Counted from the first letter of the stretch, positions 1 through 8,086 are shown. The stretch: 64,000 nucleotides of DNA from Salinirubellus litoreus (GCF_037335815.1 NZ_CP147841.1:2480001-2544000), one strand, 5' to 3'. The notes: generated by a model not told the origin, from the sequence alone. A program made the numbers and translations.

Positions 1-799
1 GAGGCCTACATCTACGTTTCGAGTGGCGGCGTCTACGACGCCCACGCCATCCCCAAGCGAGAGGACGAAACGCCGCTGCACAGTTTTTCGCCCGAACAGG
101 CCGATGACGACTCGATGGCGACCTACGGGCCGCGCAAGGCCGAATGCGACCGCGAGACCGCTGCGGCGGTCGACCGCGGCGTGACTGCGATGAGCGTCCG
201 GCCGACGATGATCTACGGCCCGAAAACAGTCCCGTCGTCCGACAGCGCGAGCGGCACAACCGGTGATGAGGCGCCGTCGTGGGCCGATGACCTTCCGGGG
301 TTCCAGGGACATCACGATTACTGGATCGATCGTCTCAATCGCTTCGATCGGGTCGTCGTGCCGGGCGACGGCACCGCTATCTGGCACCGGGCCTACGTCG
401 AGGACGTGGCGAGCGCGATCCGCGTCGTGGCCGAGGCCGAACAGGGTGAGCCCGGCGAGGCGTACAACGTCGCGGACCGCCGCGTGTGCACGATGGAGGA
501 CGTCATCCCTGATCGCCGACGCACTCGAGACCTCGGTAGAGGTCGTCCACGCGAGCGAACGCGAACTTGCAGACGTTGGCCTCGATCCGGACGAGTTCGT
601 CCTCTATCACCACCTCGGGTCGCGGTATCCACACGTGCTCGACACCTGCAAACTCGCAGGGCTGGAATGGGAGTCGACACCCGTCGAGCAGTCTATCGCC
701 CGGACTGTCGAGGAGTGTATCGCGAGCGGCCGTGACGGAAGCACGTTCGACCCTGGCCGGGACGCCGAGGAACGCCTCCTCGACGCGATTACCGAATAG
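1..799 (+). pseudogene. NAD-dependent epimerase/dehydratase, 5'-partial, frameshifted
   Basis: Extended short-chain dehydrogenase of the nucleotide-sugar epimerase type. The reading frame is open from base 1, so the N-terminal Rossmann glycine motif lies outside the window. Visible marks are SSGGVY, the catalytic YxxxK in YGPRKAE (about residues 41-45 of the visible part), SVRPTMIYGP, and the WHRAYVEDVA substrate-domain motif. After MEDVI the frame shifts by +1 at the CCC run 507-509: removing one C restores LIADALE and then an uninterrupted C-terminal part (VYHHLGSRYPH-like region, VEQSIARTVEE) to the TAG at 797-799. It is either a recent inactivation or a one-base sequencing indel. A second, more decayed copy of its 3' end lies at 3090-3223. 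The substrate cannot be told. Confidence 0.75.
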
Positions 800-833
800 C
801 TCCCGGGCCCCGGTGCATTTCGAGCCCTCCCAT

Positions 834-1379
834 TCACTCCGGTGAGTCCCGGGGATACGGATGGTGAGCCGTCCGCCCAGTGACCCGGGCGATTAAGACG
901 AGTACGGGAAACAGGAGGTTCTGGACGGGGCGTGGTGGTCGCTCGAGGACAAGTACGCCGGGATAGGCTCGAAGCCAGAGTGCCGCCTGGAGGAGTCCCC
1001 CTACGCCCGACCGTTCGCCGACCGTATGGGCGTAAGCGAACCGTTCGGTCAGGAACTCACGCCACTGCCCGGGCGGAGCGACCTCACGCCTGAATCGAGC
1101 GGCGTCCTCCTCGGTATGCGAGACGTGTGGTGTCCCCGATGGGATCGTGAGTTCATCGCCGGCTGTGAGATGATTGTCGGATCCCTCGACCTCTACCACG
1201 AGCTTTCCCTCACGGACGACGAAGCGCTCCTCGGTCGTGGGGTGGTAGTGGGCGGGTGGTGGTTCGGAGTGTGCCGGTCGCCACTCCTCCCAGACAAGAC
1301 GCCCGTCGTCGGAAGCGTCCTCGTTGAAAACGATTCGTTCACCGGTCACCGGATCGCTGATCTCCGTTGGCAGGTGCAT
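834..1379 (-). CDS. Cupin-domain protein with hydrophobic C-terminus
   Basis: Small protein (181 aa from this start) with a single RmlC-like cupin barrel. The metal-binding cupin motif 1 is visible as PPAHYHPTTEERFVVREG, followed by a G-D-x-L-x-I-P-x-G-x-x-H motif 2 (GDELTIPSGTPH). The C-terminal 50 residues are hydrophobic (LLQAALWLRAYPGVLVLE, then LLFPVLVLIARV) and could form one or two membrane segments. A longer frame runs to 1505, but the ATG at 1379 (MHLPTEISDP) starts exactly where cupin-like sequence begins. It converges with the epimerase remnant and reads toward it. The substrate is unknown; a quercetinase-like or sugar-isomerase role cannot be assigned from motifs. Confidence 0.75.
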   Translation of the reverse strand: MHLPTEISDPVTGERIVFNEDASDDGRLVWEEWRPAHSEPPPAHYHPTTEERFVVREGKLVVEVEGSDNHLTAGDELTIPSGTPHVSHTEEDAARFRREVAPPGQWREFLTERFAYAHTVGERSGVGGLLQAALWLRAYPGVLVLERPPRPVQNLLFPVLVLIARVTGRTAHHPYPRDSPE

Positions 1380-1523
1380 GTACTTACATTGATCCCGGGT
1401 TGGTAATAGTTCACAACCCCTTTCGGACCCAACGGCAAGGACAGTCGTGACAGTCTCACCACTGTCACTGCGGTCGGGACGGAAACCGGGTTCGGCAGAG
1501 ATCATCGTGCAGACGGACTCGAT

Positions 1524-2483
1524 TCAGGTCCGATCGACAAACGCGACGATCTCTCCCGCAATCTTTTCGCCGGCTTCCTCCTGCAGGAAGTGGCCTGATC
1601 CCTCGATCCAGACGTCCGGTTGGTGGCCCGCGCTCGGAATGATTTCGCGGAGGCCGTCACGGGCCCCGTGCGTAATCGGATCCCAGTCGGAGTAGAGGAC
1701 GAACGCGGGTTTCTCCCAGTTGCCGAGAGCTTCGACCGTCTGCATTCCGATGTCCGCTCCTTCCATTTCCGGATCGGTCGGGACGAGCGACGGCCACTGC
1801 CGAGCACCCGCCTTCGCCTCCGGCGTGTGAAACGGCGCGTCGTAGGCGGCCATAACCTCCGGTGAGAGATCAAGTCCCGCTTCGCCCCGCTCGACGGGAA
1901 CCACCCACGGCCCGGGTTGCTCGGCTCGTTTGTGAAACACCGCCGTGTCACCGAGTGCGCGGACGACGGTCGAGATCGATGGATCGGTCGTCCCGGCCAT
2001 GTGCTCCCGAAACATCCACCACACGTCGATCATCTCGCCTCGTCCTGTCGGTACGCCCGTGTTCATCGGGACGAGGCGAGCGAACCGGTCCGGATGGTCG
2101 AGCACGGCCACGGGGAGCCCGAGCACGCCGCCCTAGCCCTGGCCGACGAGCGTGACATCAGAGAGACCCAGCGCTTCGACGAACGCGGAAAGAGACTCGT
2201 AGTGCATCTCGAATGTGTAAGCATCGAGTTGCGTGAATTTGTCGGAGCGTCCGAACCCGATGAAATCGGGGATTACGACCCGCCCACGCTCGCTGAGCGT
2301 CGGAATCATCTTCCGGTAGAGGTAGCCCCAGGTGGGTTCGCCATGGAGACAGAGGAACGTCTCGTCACCCGCCCCGAGGTCGACGTACGCCATCTCTGGC
2401 TCTCCCACCGACACGTACTGTGGCTCGTACTCGTATCCTGGCAGTTCCCCAAACCGTTCCGTCGGTATGCTAACTACTGCCAT
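1524..2483 (-). pseudogene. Haloalkane dehalogenase-like alpha/beta hydrolase with nonsense codon at the nucleophile
   Basis: Homologous over its full length to the DhlA-type (subfamily I) haloalkane dehalogenases, which hydrolyse terminal carbon-halogen bonds. The oxyanion-hole motif LHGEPTWGYLYRKMIP is at residues 46-61, DFIGFGRSDK follows at 73-82, and the catalytic histidine lies in GSGHFLQEE near the C-terminus. Codon 117 (2133-2135) is TAG where the family has Trp, and codon 116 is Gly (GGC) where the family has the nucleophilic Asp in the V-x-Q-D-W-G-G motif. The frame is otherwise open from the ATG at 2483 to the stop at 1524-1526 with no indel. Both changes are single transitions (GAC to GGC, TGG to TAG). 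As written the product would be a 116-residue fragment without a catalytic nucleophile. Confidence 0.85.
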
Positions 2484-2564
2484 AGAATAACGATGAGTAC
2501 GATGAATATTGAGCTAGTCTGTCGGTGGAATATATTTCTCTATTTCAAATCACAGGGGGTCGGT

Positions 2565-2963
2565 TTATGACTTGAAGGCCTCCTGCAGGAGGACGGTGTC
2601 CGTGTACTGTCGGAATTCATGGATTTTGTCATCGTCAAGCCGCCAGACGTGGGCGAAGGGGATCTCGTAGTCAACCCCGTCTTTCGAGGTGACATCGGAA
2701 CTCCCTTCGACGACCACTATGTCATCTTCAACGATGAAACGCGACGGGGTAACCGCGTAGTGGTCGAAATCCTCGGGGATCCTCTTGAACATTTGGAGTA
2801 CCTCGTTCGGTCCGCGATATGTGCCACCGTACGGTTCCCCCTCTGCTTCGATCCAGGTGATATCGTCGGTCATGGCGTTTACGACTGTCTCAATATCACC
2901 TTTGTTGAACGCGGTATACAGCTGTTCGAGTTCTTCGACGGTTCTAGAGTGTTTGCTTGCCAT
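2565..2963 (-). CDS. SnoaL-like (NTF2-fold) protein
   Basis: A 132-residue protein of the NTF2/SnoaL/ketosteroid-isomerase fold: N-terminal helix EELEQLYTAFNKGDIETVVNAM, then TDDITWIEAEGEPYGGTYRG, and C-terminal strands ending VWRLDDDKIHEFRQYTDTVL, the usual length for the superfamily. The ATG at 2963 (MASKHSRTVEELEQ) is chosen because family similarity starts right there; an extension upstream to 3032 shows no family features. Members act as small-molecule isomerases, hydrolases or cyclases, or as binding modules; nothing here fixes the substrate. It sits head-to-tail upstream of the broken dehalogenase on the same strand, so the two may once have been co-transcribed. Confidence 0.8.
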   Translation of the reverse strand: MASKHSRTVEELEQLYTAFNKGDIETVVNAMTDDITWIEAEGEPYGGTYRGPNEVLQMFKRIPEDFDHYAVTPSRFIVEDDIVVVEGSSDVTSKDGVDYEIPFAHVWRLDDDKIHEFRQYTDTVLLQEAFKS

Positions 2964-3089
2964 TGGTCTCTCTGGTGAACTCCCCTCACTGTCCACTACA
3001 ACCGGTTTGGGAACGAGGGTGTCCGGTGCCAACTCTACGGTACGTCAATATGATGATTCTCGTTGCAATACTCCCACGAGGTGGAATGT

Positions 3090-3223
3090 GTTCGTCCAAT
3101 GATATTCTCGCCGGAAGGGGAGTCAACACCCAGTGAGCAGTTCGCCTCTCGACTGTCGAGGAATACACCGAGAGCGGCTGGGACGGAGGTGAATTTTATT
3201 CCGGATTGAGACGTAGAGAAATG
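3090..3223 (+). pseudogene. Remnant of a second epimerase 3' end
   Basis: No intact frame, but conceptual translation gives VRPMIFSP, then ESTPSEQFA, and after a frame change TVEEYTESGWDGGEF. These match, in order, VRPTMIYGP, ESTPVEQSIA and TVEECIASGRDGSTF of the epimerase at 1-799, with the middle of the gene missing. At DNA level the 3157-3190 stretch is visibly similar to 702-735. This is therefore a decayed, internally deleted relative of the same gene about 2.4 kb away. The rest of the 2964-3339 spacer shows nothing else that I can name. Confidence 0.55.
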
Positions 3224-3318
3224 CCTCCTCACCACGATTGGTGAATAACTTGCTCTTCCCGTGGTCACACGGAGGGGCGGCTATATTCTCCTATTGACAT
3301 AACGCAATCACCATATGG

Positions 3319-3337
3319 GTTGTTAACTATTGACAAC
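3319..3337. promoter_or_regulatory. Candidate operator, inverted repeat before the HTH regulator
   Basis: GTTGT and ACAAC arms separated by nine bases end 2 bp before the ATG of the regulator gene at 3340. Many haloarchaeal HTH regulators repress themselves through a palindrome overlapping the start region, so autoregulation is plausible. The arms are short and this is inference only. Confidence 0.25.
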
Positions 3338-3339
3338 TA

Positions 3340-4137
3340 ATGAGCGATCCACTTGATCAGATACAGTATCTTGTGGCGTCGAAAAATCGCGTGCGGGTGC
3401 TCGAATACGTAAGCGAAACGCCAGCCGATCGCGAGGAACTCAGCGAACAACTGGGTATCCCGCGGTCGACGCTCAGCCGAGTGCTCACTGGTCTGGAAGA
3501 ACAAAACTGGATCTCACAACACGGCCCAGATTGTGAGAGTACGACGCTGGGCGCGTTCCTCGTCGAGGAGTTCTCCTCGCTCATGGATGCCGTGGAGACG
3601 ATGCAACAACTCGAAGACGTAATCGACTATCTGCCGATGGACGAGATCGATCTCGAGTTGATTCATCTCCGCGACGCGAGGATTACGACGCCGACCCAGA
3701 CCGATCCCGGGGCTCCTCTCCGGCGCGCGCGGGAACTGTTGCACGAGGCTGACGAATTCCGGTTTCTCACGAACACCGTCGTGTCACCCCTCGCAGAGAC
3801 CCTCCACGAGCAAACCATCCAGGGCGACCTCACCATCGTGGGCGTGATAACAGGGGAACTCCTCGATGCCGTCAGTGACTCGCCAGCGTTCCGCGACCCG
3901 ACCCGAGACATGATCGAGTCGGGTGGTGCCGAATTCTATCGCTACGATGGCACCGTTTCGCAGACGCTGGGGGTCGCGGACGAGACAAGGGCGGCGATTA
4001 CGCAGATCGATCGGGATGGGCATCAACGTGCCCAAATCGAGACTGACGATCAGCACGTATGTTCATGGGTTATGTCGACTATCGAGGAGTATCGGCGTCA
4101 GTCAGAACAAATCAGCGCCAGCACCCTCGCCGAGTGA
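3340..4137 (+). CDS. HTH transcriptional regulator, FilR1-type
   Basis: 265-residue regulator. The N-terminal winged helix is clear: NRVRVLEYVSETPADREELSEQ at about 17-38, then the recognition helix IPRSTLSRVLTGLEEQNWI. A linker of charged helices leads to a C-terminal sensor domain (about 120-250) typical of the archaeal FilR1/DUF1724 group, with EFRFLTNTVVSPLAETLHE and FYRYDGTVSQTLGVADE. Proteins of this layout are one-component regulators in haloarchaea and methanogens; the ligand is unknown. It is read away from the broken SnoaL/dehalogenase block and toward two small genes. A short inverted repeat just upstream could be its own operator. The gene is intact, unlike most of its neighbours. 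Confidence 0.85.
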   Translation: MSDPLDQIQYLVASKNRVRVLEYVSETPADREELSEQLGIPRSTLSRVLTGLEEQNWISQHGPDCESTTLGAFLVEEFSSLMDAVETMQQLEDVIDYLPMDEIDLELIHLRDARITTPTQTDPGAPLRRARELLHEADEFRFLTNTVVSPLAETLHEQTIQGDLTIVGVITGELLDAVSDSPAFRDPTRDMIESGGAEFYRYDGTVSQTLGVADETRAAITQIDRDGHQRAQIETDDQHVCSWVMSTIEEYRRQSEQISASTLAE

Positions 4138-4242
4138 TCGCGTTCCGGGTGCACGTGCATGGGGCGAACTGAATCCACCCCGTGGAATCGTTGCAGCGAG
4201 AATCATTACCCTCTCACCTGCGGTACCCCTGGCTGAACGCTC

Positions 4243-4590
4243 ATGCCGACCTACGAAGTCACCTACACGTTCGAAGGTCATTACTCGGGGATACCAACAG
4301 AGGTACTCGAACGGTCCTTCGTAACACTGGCCAACCTACAGGCCGAGGGGATCGATATCGAGCACCTCGGTGGGACAGTTACACTCGGAGCGGACGGGAC
4401 AGTATCGGAAGGTACGGCTCGGTATGCTGCGCCAACCGAAGGCCACGTCGGCTGGCTCGCCGTCCATGCTTCACTCCCGATTAGCGGTATCCGTCGGATC
4501 GAATCCCCGATACTGACTTCAAACGGGTCACGTGACGAATCCCCATCTACGCCAAACGAACCCTCATGTGATAACGTCCTACGTGCGTGA
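4243..4590 (+). CDS. Hypothetical small protein
   Basis: 115 residues that I do not recognise. The first 85 residues look like a compact alpha/beta fold: MPTYEVTYTFEGHYSG, a helical VLERSFVTLANLQAEGI, then GGTVTLGADGTVSEGTARYAAP and HASLPISGIRRIES. The last 30 residues (SNGSRDESPSTPNE) are low-complexity and look like read-through past an older end. The ATG at 4243 is the first in the frame and lies about 35 bases after an AT-rich CATTACC stretch, consistent with a leaderless haloarchaeal message. It precedes a zinc-ribbon gene by 12 bases on the same strand, so they are probably co-transcribed. Confidence 0.5.
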   Translation: MPTYEVTYTFEGHYSGIPTEVLERSFVTLANLQAEGIDIEHLGGTVTLGADGTVSEGTARYAAPTEGHVGWLAVHASLPISGIRRIESPILTSNGSRDESPSTPNEPSCDNVLRA

Positions 4591-4602
4591 GGGCATACTC
4601 CG

Positions 4603-4839
4603 GTGAGCACAATGAGCACCAAGCCCGACGATGTCGGGGACATCCAAGAGGCGGGGTGCCCTAAGTGTGGGCACGACGACGCCGAGGTCGACACCATCGC
4701 CACCACTGGTGGCGGTCTTTCGAGAATGTTCGACATCCAAACTCGTCAGTTCCGGGTCGTTACCTGTACGAACTACGGGTACTCGGAGTTCTACCGAGGA
4801 CAAGATGCCGACATTATCGTCGACCTCTTTCTTGGATAA
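4603..4839 (+). CDS. DUF2082-type zinc-ribbon protein with one cysteine lost
   Basis: 78-residue protein matching the small DUF2082 / zinc-ribbon nucleic-acid-binding family: C19-P-K-C22, the signature TTGGGLSRMFDIQTRQFRVV, then C55-T-N-Y58-G-Y-S-E-F-Y. The family has Cys at the position of Tyr58 (CTNCGYSEFY), which completes the four-cysteine zinc site. Here the codon is TAC where TGC or TGT is expected, a single G-to-A change for TGC. The zinc knuckle should therefore be weakened or lost, so the gene may be newly non-functional although the frame is intact. It follows the hypothetical gene at 4243 closely. A function in RNA or DNA binding is the family guess only. Confidence 0.75.
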   Translation: MSTMSTKPDDVGDIQEAGCPKCGHDDAEVDTIATTGGGLSRMFDIQTRQFRVVTCTNYGYSEFYRGQDADIIVDLFLG

Positions 4840-4881
4840 CGCCCATGGAGCGTCCCTCGCGGGACCGTGTCGAGGACCGAC

Positions 4882-4919
4882 GATACGTAAGGATGAATCT
4901 GATACGTAAGGATGAATCT
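4882..4919. repeat. Perfect 19-bp tandem duplication
   Basis: The 19-mer GATACGTAAGGATGAATCT occurs twice head to tail (4882-4900 and 4901-4919). It directly precedes the first 85-bp dispersed repeat copy, so it may mark an insertion or slippage event at that repeat's edge. Confidence 0.9.
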
Positions 4920-4933
4920 GAGCCGTGCTGAAC

Positions 4934-5018
4934 GCACTCTCTGTATGCAGCAGGCCGCTTCTGGCAGATCCTGTGGAGATCCCCGACGCCGTGCTGAATA
5001 CAGCGCGCGTATCTTTCA
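4934..5018. repeat. Dispersed 86-bp repeat, copy 1
   Basis: Diverged copy of the family described under the copy at 8789. It begins CACTCTCTGTATGCAG and ends GTGCTGAATACAGCGCGCG followed by TATC; its length is 85 bp. It lies just upstream of the membrane protein gene at 5036 and just after the 19-bp tandem duplication. Confidence 0.65.
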
Positions 5019-5035
5019 GATGAGCAATCAGTTTC

Positions 5036-5587
5036 GTGTGGATACCACAAGAGGCATACCGACAGTTTGGAAACATACTGGGAATGCTCGGTGATCTCAT
5101 TTCAGTATTGTTCACCGCTGTCCATTTCGCCCTCCTCATCGGAATATACGGCTTGCTTATTGGCGTGTTCTGGTCACCGTTTCTTGCTGCGGGGCGGTTG
5201 AGAGATCTCTTCGCGTTGCTGCCGCCCAGCGAGTGGCGAGTGAACTATGCTCTGTGGATTCCTTTGCCGGCGTTCGTCTGGGGATTTCTCTTTGGAGGAA
5301 CACTCTCAGTAAGTCTCGACGTGCGACCGCCAACACAAGCCTCTGAGATCTACGTTGCCGGGATTGATGGGATCGTCGTGGCGACGCTGCTCTCTCTTCT
5401 CCTTTGGCCAATCTTGCTCGTGTACGTACTGCCGGGGAGCGGACTTGATTGGGACCGGAACGAGTACGCACCCGAGACAATCATGCTTGTCGTCGGAAGC
5501 CTCGTCTGGTACCTCGTGTTTTTGGCCGGACCAGCATTCATCCTGTCTCTCTTCGCTGGATTCGGCGATGTCATGGCCGGTCCCTGA
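5036..5587 (+). CDS. Multi-pass membrane protein of unknown function
   Basis: 183 residues with four to five predicted membrane helices: VLFTAVHFALLIGIYGLLIG (about 25-44), LWIPLPAFVWGFLFGGTLSV (about 73-92), a helix around VATLLSLLLWPILLVYVL (113-132), and LVVGSLVWYLVFLAGPAFIL near the C-terminus. I recognise no family motif. The start is uncertain: GTG at 5036 gives the longest frame, while the ATG at 5084 (MLGDLISVLF) begins right at the first helix and may be the true start. The gene follows the 85-bp repeat by about 17 bases, so a promoter may lie within the repeat. Confidence 0.55.
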   Translation: MWIPQEAYRQFGNILGMLGDLISVLFTAVHFALLIGIYGLLIGVFWSPFLAAGRLRDLFALLPPSEWRVNYALWIPLPAFVWGFLFGGTLSVSLDVRPPTQASEIYVAGIDGIVVATLLSLLLWPILLVYVLPGSGLDWDRNEYAPETIMLVVGSLVWYLVFLAGPAFILSLFAGFGDVMAGP

Positions 5588-5626
5588 CTAACTGGATCGA
5601 TATACTGCATTATTACCACCCTATTT

Positions 5627-5637
5627 GTAAGAGACAG
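5627..5637. repeat. Solo copy of a transposon-like terminal sequence
   Basis: GTAAGAGACAG matches 11 of the 14 bases of the terminal inverted repeat that bounds the 254-bp element at 19872-20125. No second end is seen nearby, so it may be a chance match or a remnant end. Confidence 0.25.
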
Positions 5638-5651
5638 ACTCTTGTTGAATA

Positions 5652-5732
5652 CACCCTCTACATCTTGCAAGCGCTTACTAACAGCATACCGATAAGTTAT
5701 CGGAGGTGTGCAAGATGCAGGGCGCACATTAC
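5652..5732. repeat. Dispersed 86-bp repeat, copy 2 (diverged)
   Basis: It starts CACCCTCTACATCT, has TTACTAACAG where copy 4 has GTACTGGCAG, then GATAAGTTATCGGAGGTG and GCAAGATGCAGGGCGCAC in register with the family's second half; its length is about 81 bp. It occupies the centre of the 5588-5886 intergenic stretch, which otherwise contains no gene that I can see. Confidence 0.45.
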
Positions 5733-5886
5733 CGAGTGCCGTTTTTGATGAGTAGCGAGGTCGGCCGACTGGCTCCATGCGAACCTTTAACAAACCACTT
5801 GGTAAAGTGGATAAAGGGTGTTTACTGCGCCGGGGGCAGCGGGAGAGACGGCGACTGGGTGTGGTGAACGCCCGGAGTAGACACAC

Positions 5887-6096
5887 ATGGCGACAACGAC
5901 GACGGACGAGAACAAGAAACTAGTTCAGGAGTACCTGGCCGCGTGGGACGACGGCGACCTGGAAGCGACGATGGCGCTGCTGGCCGACGACGTCTCGACA
6001 ACATACACCGCGCCGAGCGGCGAAGAGGTGTCACTCAAGATCGAGGAGTTCCTCTCGTTCCGCATCGCGGACGACGATCGGAGGACACATCCATGA
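5887..6096 (+). pseudogene. Internally deleted SnoaL-like gene
   Basis: 69 codons. Residues 1-45 (LVQEYLAAWDDGDLEATM, then LLADDVSTTYTAPSGEEV) match the first part of a SnoaL/NTF2-fold protein. They jump straight to KIEEFLSFRIADD, which corresponds to DLEEWFSFRVEDGE near the end of the neighbouring SnoaL gene at 6093. About 65 residues of the fold's core are missing, and the last residues are out of frame with the family. The stop TGA overlaps the next ATG (ATGA, 6093-6096), so translation may still feed the downstream gene even though the product itself cannot fold as a normal member. Confidence 0.65.
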
Positions 6097-6536
6097 CACC
6101 GACGACCACCGTCGAAGAAACCAGGGAACTGGTAGAGCGGTACCACGCCGCCTGGGGCAACGAGGAATTGACCGCGTTTCCAGACATCTTGGCTGAGGAC
6201 TTATCGGCCTCGTTCTACGACCCCACCGGTGGCGAAACGCGACTCGGTGCTAATGAGTTACGAGAACATTGGACGAATAGCTTTACAACGAGGTCGGATC
6301 CCGCCATCGAAATCCACGAGATAGTGGCCGAACCGGGCCGGGCGATGAGCTACGTAACCTACAGCTATACCCACGACGACGCGGAATACGGCGTTGCCCC
6401 CACAGGCAACCGTGTCGATTTAGAAGAGTGGTTCTCATTCCGTGTCGAAGACGGCGAAATCGTCGAGCTACACAGCCTGGCGAACAACCTGAGTCGGCTG
6501 CGACAGCTCGGTATCGAGATCCCCATAGAGAGCTGA
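6093..6536 (+). CDS. SnoaL-like (NTF2-fold) protein
   Basis: 147 residues, the full superfamily length. N-terminal helix TRELVERYHAAWGNEELTAF, core LRLGANELREHW-like segment (LGANELREHWTNSFTT), and the closing strands VDLEEWFSFRVEDGEIVELH. The ATG at 6093 has a strong Shine-Dalgarno (GGAGGA, 6080-6085) and overlaps the stop of the deleted copy upstream by 4 bases. The flavoenzyme gene at 6563 follows after 26 bases, so this is one transcription unit. In oxidative polyketide or steroid pathways such proteins partner flavin oxidases, but the substrate here is unknown. Confidence 0.85.
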   Translation: MTPTTTVEETRELVERYHAAWGNEELTAFPDILAEDLSASFYDPTGGETRLGANELREHWTNSFTTRSDPAIEIHEIVAEPGRAMSYVTYSYTHDDAEYGVAPTGNRVDLEEWFSFRVEDGEIVELHSLANNLSRLRQLGIEIPIES

Positions 6537-6562
6537 CTTCCCCTCTTCAACCGAAAGGAAAC

Positions 6563-7990
6563 ATGACGGAAACAACGCCAACATCAGAGACGGAACTTCC
6601 CGACGAATCGACCGTCCAGACGTTATACGACCGGATGCGTGGGCCCATGTTGCACGCCACCGACGAGGGATATGATGAGGCCCGGTCGCTCTGGAACGGG
6701 ATGTTCGAGAAGCACCCCTCAATCGTCGCCAAATGTAGGGGGGCGGCGGACGTGATGGCCGCCGTGGACTTCGCACGCGAGCACGACCTGCTGCTCGCGA
6801 TCAAGGGCGGCGGCCATAGCCTGGCGGGCAAGTCCGTGTGTGACGACGGACTCCTGATCGACCTGTCACCGATGGATGACGTACGCGTTGACCCCGATTC
6901 CCAGACTGCCCGCGTCGGGCCCGGGGCAACCTGGGGAGACTTCGACCACGAGGCACAGGCATTCGGCCTGGCGACCACGGGCGGCGTCGACTCGCGGACC
7001 GGCGTCGCAGGCCTGACGCTCGGCGGTGGCATCGGCTACCTCGCCCGGTCGTACGGCCTCGCCACGGACAACCTGCTGTCCGTCGATTTGGTCACCGCGG
7101 AGGGTGAGTTAGTCCACACCAGCGAGGACGTGCACCCGGAGCTGTTCTGGGGTATCCGGGGTGGTGGCGGCAACTTCGGCATCGTCACCTCATTCGAGTT
7201 CGAACTCCACGAGGTCGGTCCGGAGATACTGACCGCCCAGGTCTTTCATCACATCGACGATGTCCGACGTGTCCTTGAGTTCTATCAGGAGTTCATGACC
7301 GACGCGCCCGACGAGGTCGCCTGCTATGCAACGATCACTCGCGTGCCCACGGAGTCAGCGTTTCCCGAGGCATATCATAATGAGCCAGCCGTCGCGCTGG
7401 TCGGGGCCTACTCCGGAGCCATCGACGATGGGCGACCGCTGTTGGCTCCCATCGCCCAGTTCGGCGATCCGCTTCTCGCGGCGGTCGAGCCGATGGCCTA
7501 CACGGCGCTCCAGCAGGGCGACGACGATGGGTTCCCCGATGGCGAGCGCTACTACCAGAAGGCGCACTTCCTCGAGACCATCACGGACGCTGTCATTGAC
7601 GTGATCGTCGAGCACACCGAAACACTCCCGGGCCCGTACTCGGGGGCGCTCTTCGAACCGATGGGCGGGGCCATCAACGAGGTGGATCCGACGGCGACGG
7701 CGTACCCTCACCGGAACGCCGGCTTCAGCTTTAGCATCACCGGCGGGTGGAGTGATCCCGACCGCGACGAGGAGATCATGGGGTGGGTACGCGAGTTTTT
7801 CGACGACCTCGCTTCCCACGCCACCGGCGGCGTCTACACCAACTACCTCGCCCACGATGAGGACGACCGAGTCGACAGCGCCTACCGCGAGAACCACGAG
7901 CGGCTGGTCAACCTCAAAAACGAGTGGGATCCGGAGAACCTGTTCCGGTTGAACTCGAACGTCGAGCCGGCATCTGGGGGAGGACAATGA
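6563..7990 (+). CDS. FAD-dependent oxidoreductase, berberine bridge enzyme type
   Basis: 475-residue flavoprotein. The FAD_binding_4 (PCMH) domain occupies about 50-220, with the covalent-flavin histidine in KGGGHSLAGK (H85) and GVAGLTLGGGIGYLARSYGL around 147-166. The second cysteine anchor found in bicovalent members (TGVCG) is Ala149 here, so a single 8-alpha-histidyl link is predicted. The C-terminal BBE motif is intact: YTNYLAHDE, then AYRENHERLVNLKNEWDPEN and LFRLNSNV. The start at 6563 (MTETTPTSETE) follows GAAAGGAAAC. Such enzymes oxidise sugars, alcohols or alkaloid-like substrates with O2. It is linked to the SnoaL gene at 6093 and is the best-preserved enzyme of the catabolic-looking left end. 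Confidence 0.9.
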   Translation: MTETTPTSETELPDESTVQTLYDRMRGPMLHATDEGYDEARSLWNGMFEKHPSIVAKCRGAADVMAAVDFAREHDLLLAIKGGGHSLAGKSVCDDGLLIDLSPMDDVRVDPDSQTARVGPGATWGDFDHEAQAFGLATTGGVDSRTGVAGLTLGGGIGYLARSYGLATDNLLSVDLVTAEGELVHTSEDVHPELFWGIRGGGGNFGIVTSFEFELHEVGPEILTAQVFHHIDDVRRVLEFYQEFMTDAPDEVACYATITRVPTESAFPEAYHNEPAVALVGAYSGAIDDGRPLLAPIAQFGDPLLAAVEPMAYTALQQGDDDGFPDGERYYQKAHFLETITDAVIDVIVEHTETLPGPYSGALFEPMGGAINEVDPTATAYPHRNAGFSFSITGGWSDPDRDEEIMGWVREFFDDLASHATGGVYTNYLAHDEDDRVDSAYRENHERLVNLKNEWDPENLFRLNSNVEPASGGGQ

Positions 7991-8086
7991 GCCTGGCGAA
8001 CTCGCGTTGGAGGCCCCGGGTTTCACGAAGGTGACGGGTTGCACCGGTGGAATCGAGCTTCTGACTATTTGAGCCGCTAATGAAGA

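Noticed and set aside
2133..2135. TAG read as an inserted amino acid (pyrrolysine-type recoding) in the dehalogenase
   Set aside because: No pyrrolysine system is known in haloarchaea, and the neighbouring catalytic Asp is also lost, so loss of function is simpler.
4934..5018. Ends of a known haloarchaeal IS as an explanation for the 86-bp repeat family
   Set aside because: I could not find paired inverted ends or a transposase next to any of the six copies, so I do not assign them to an IS, although a database search could change this.
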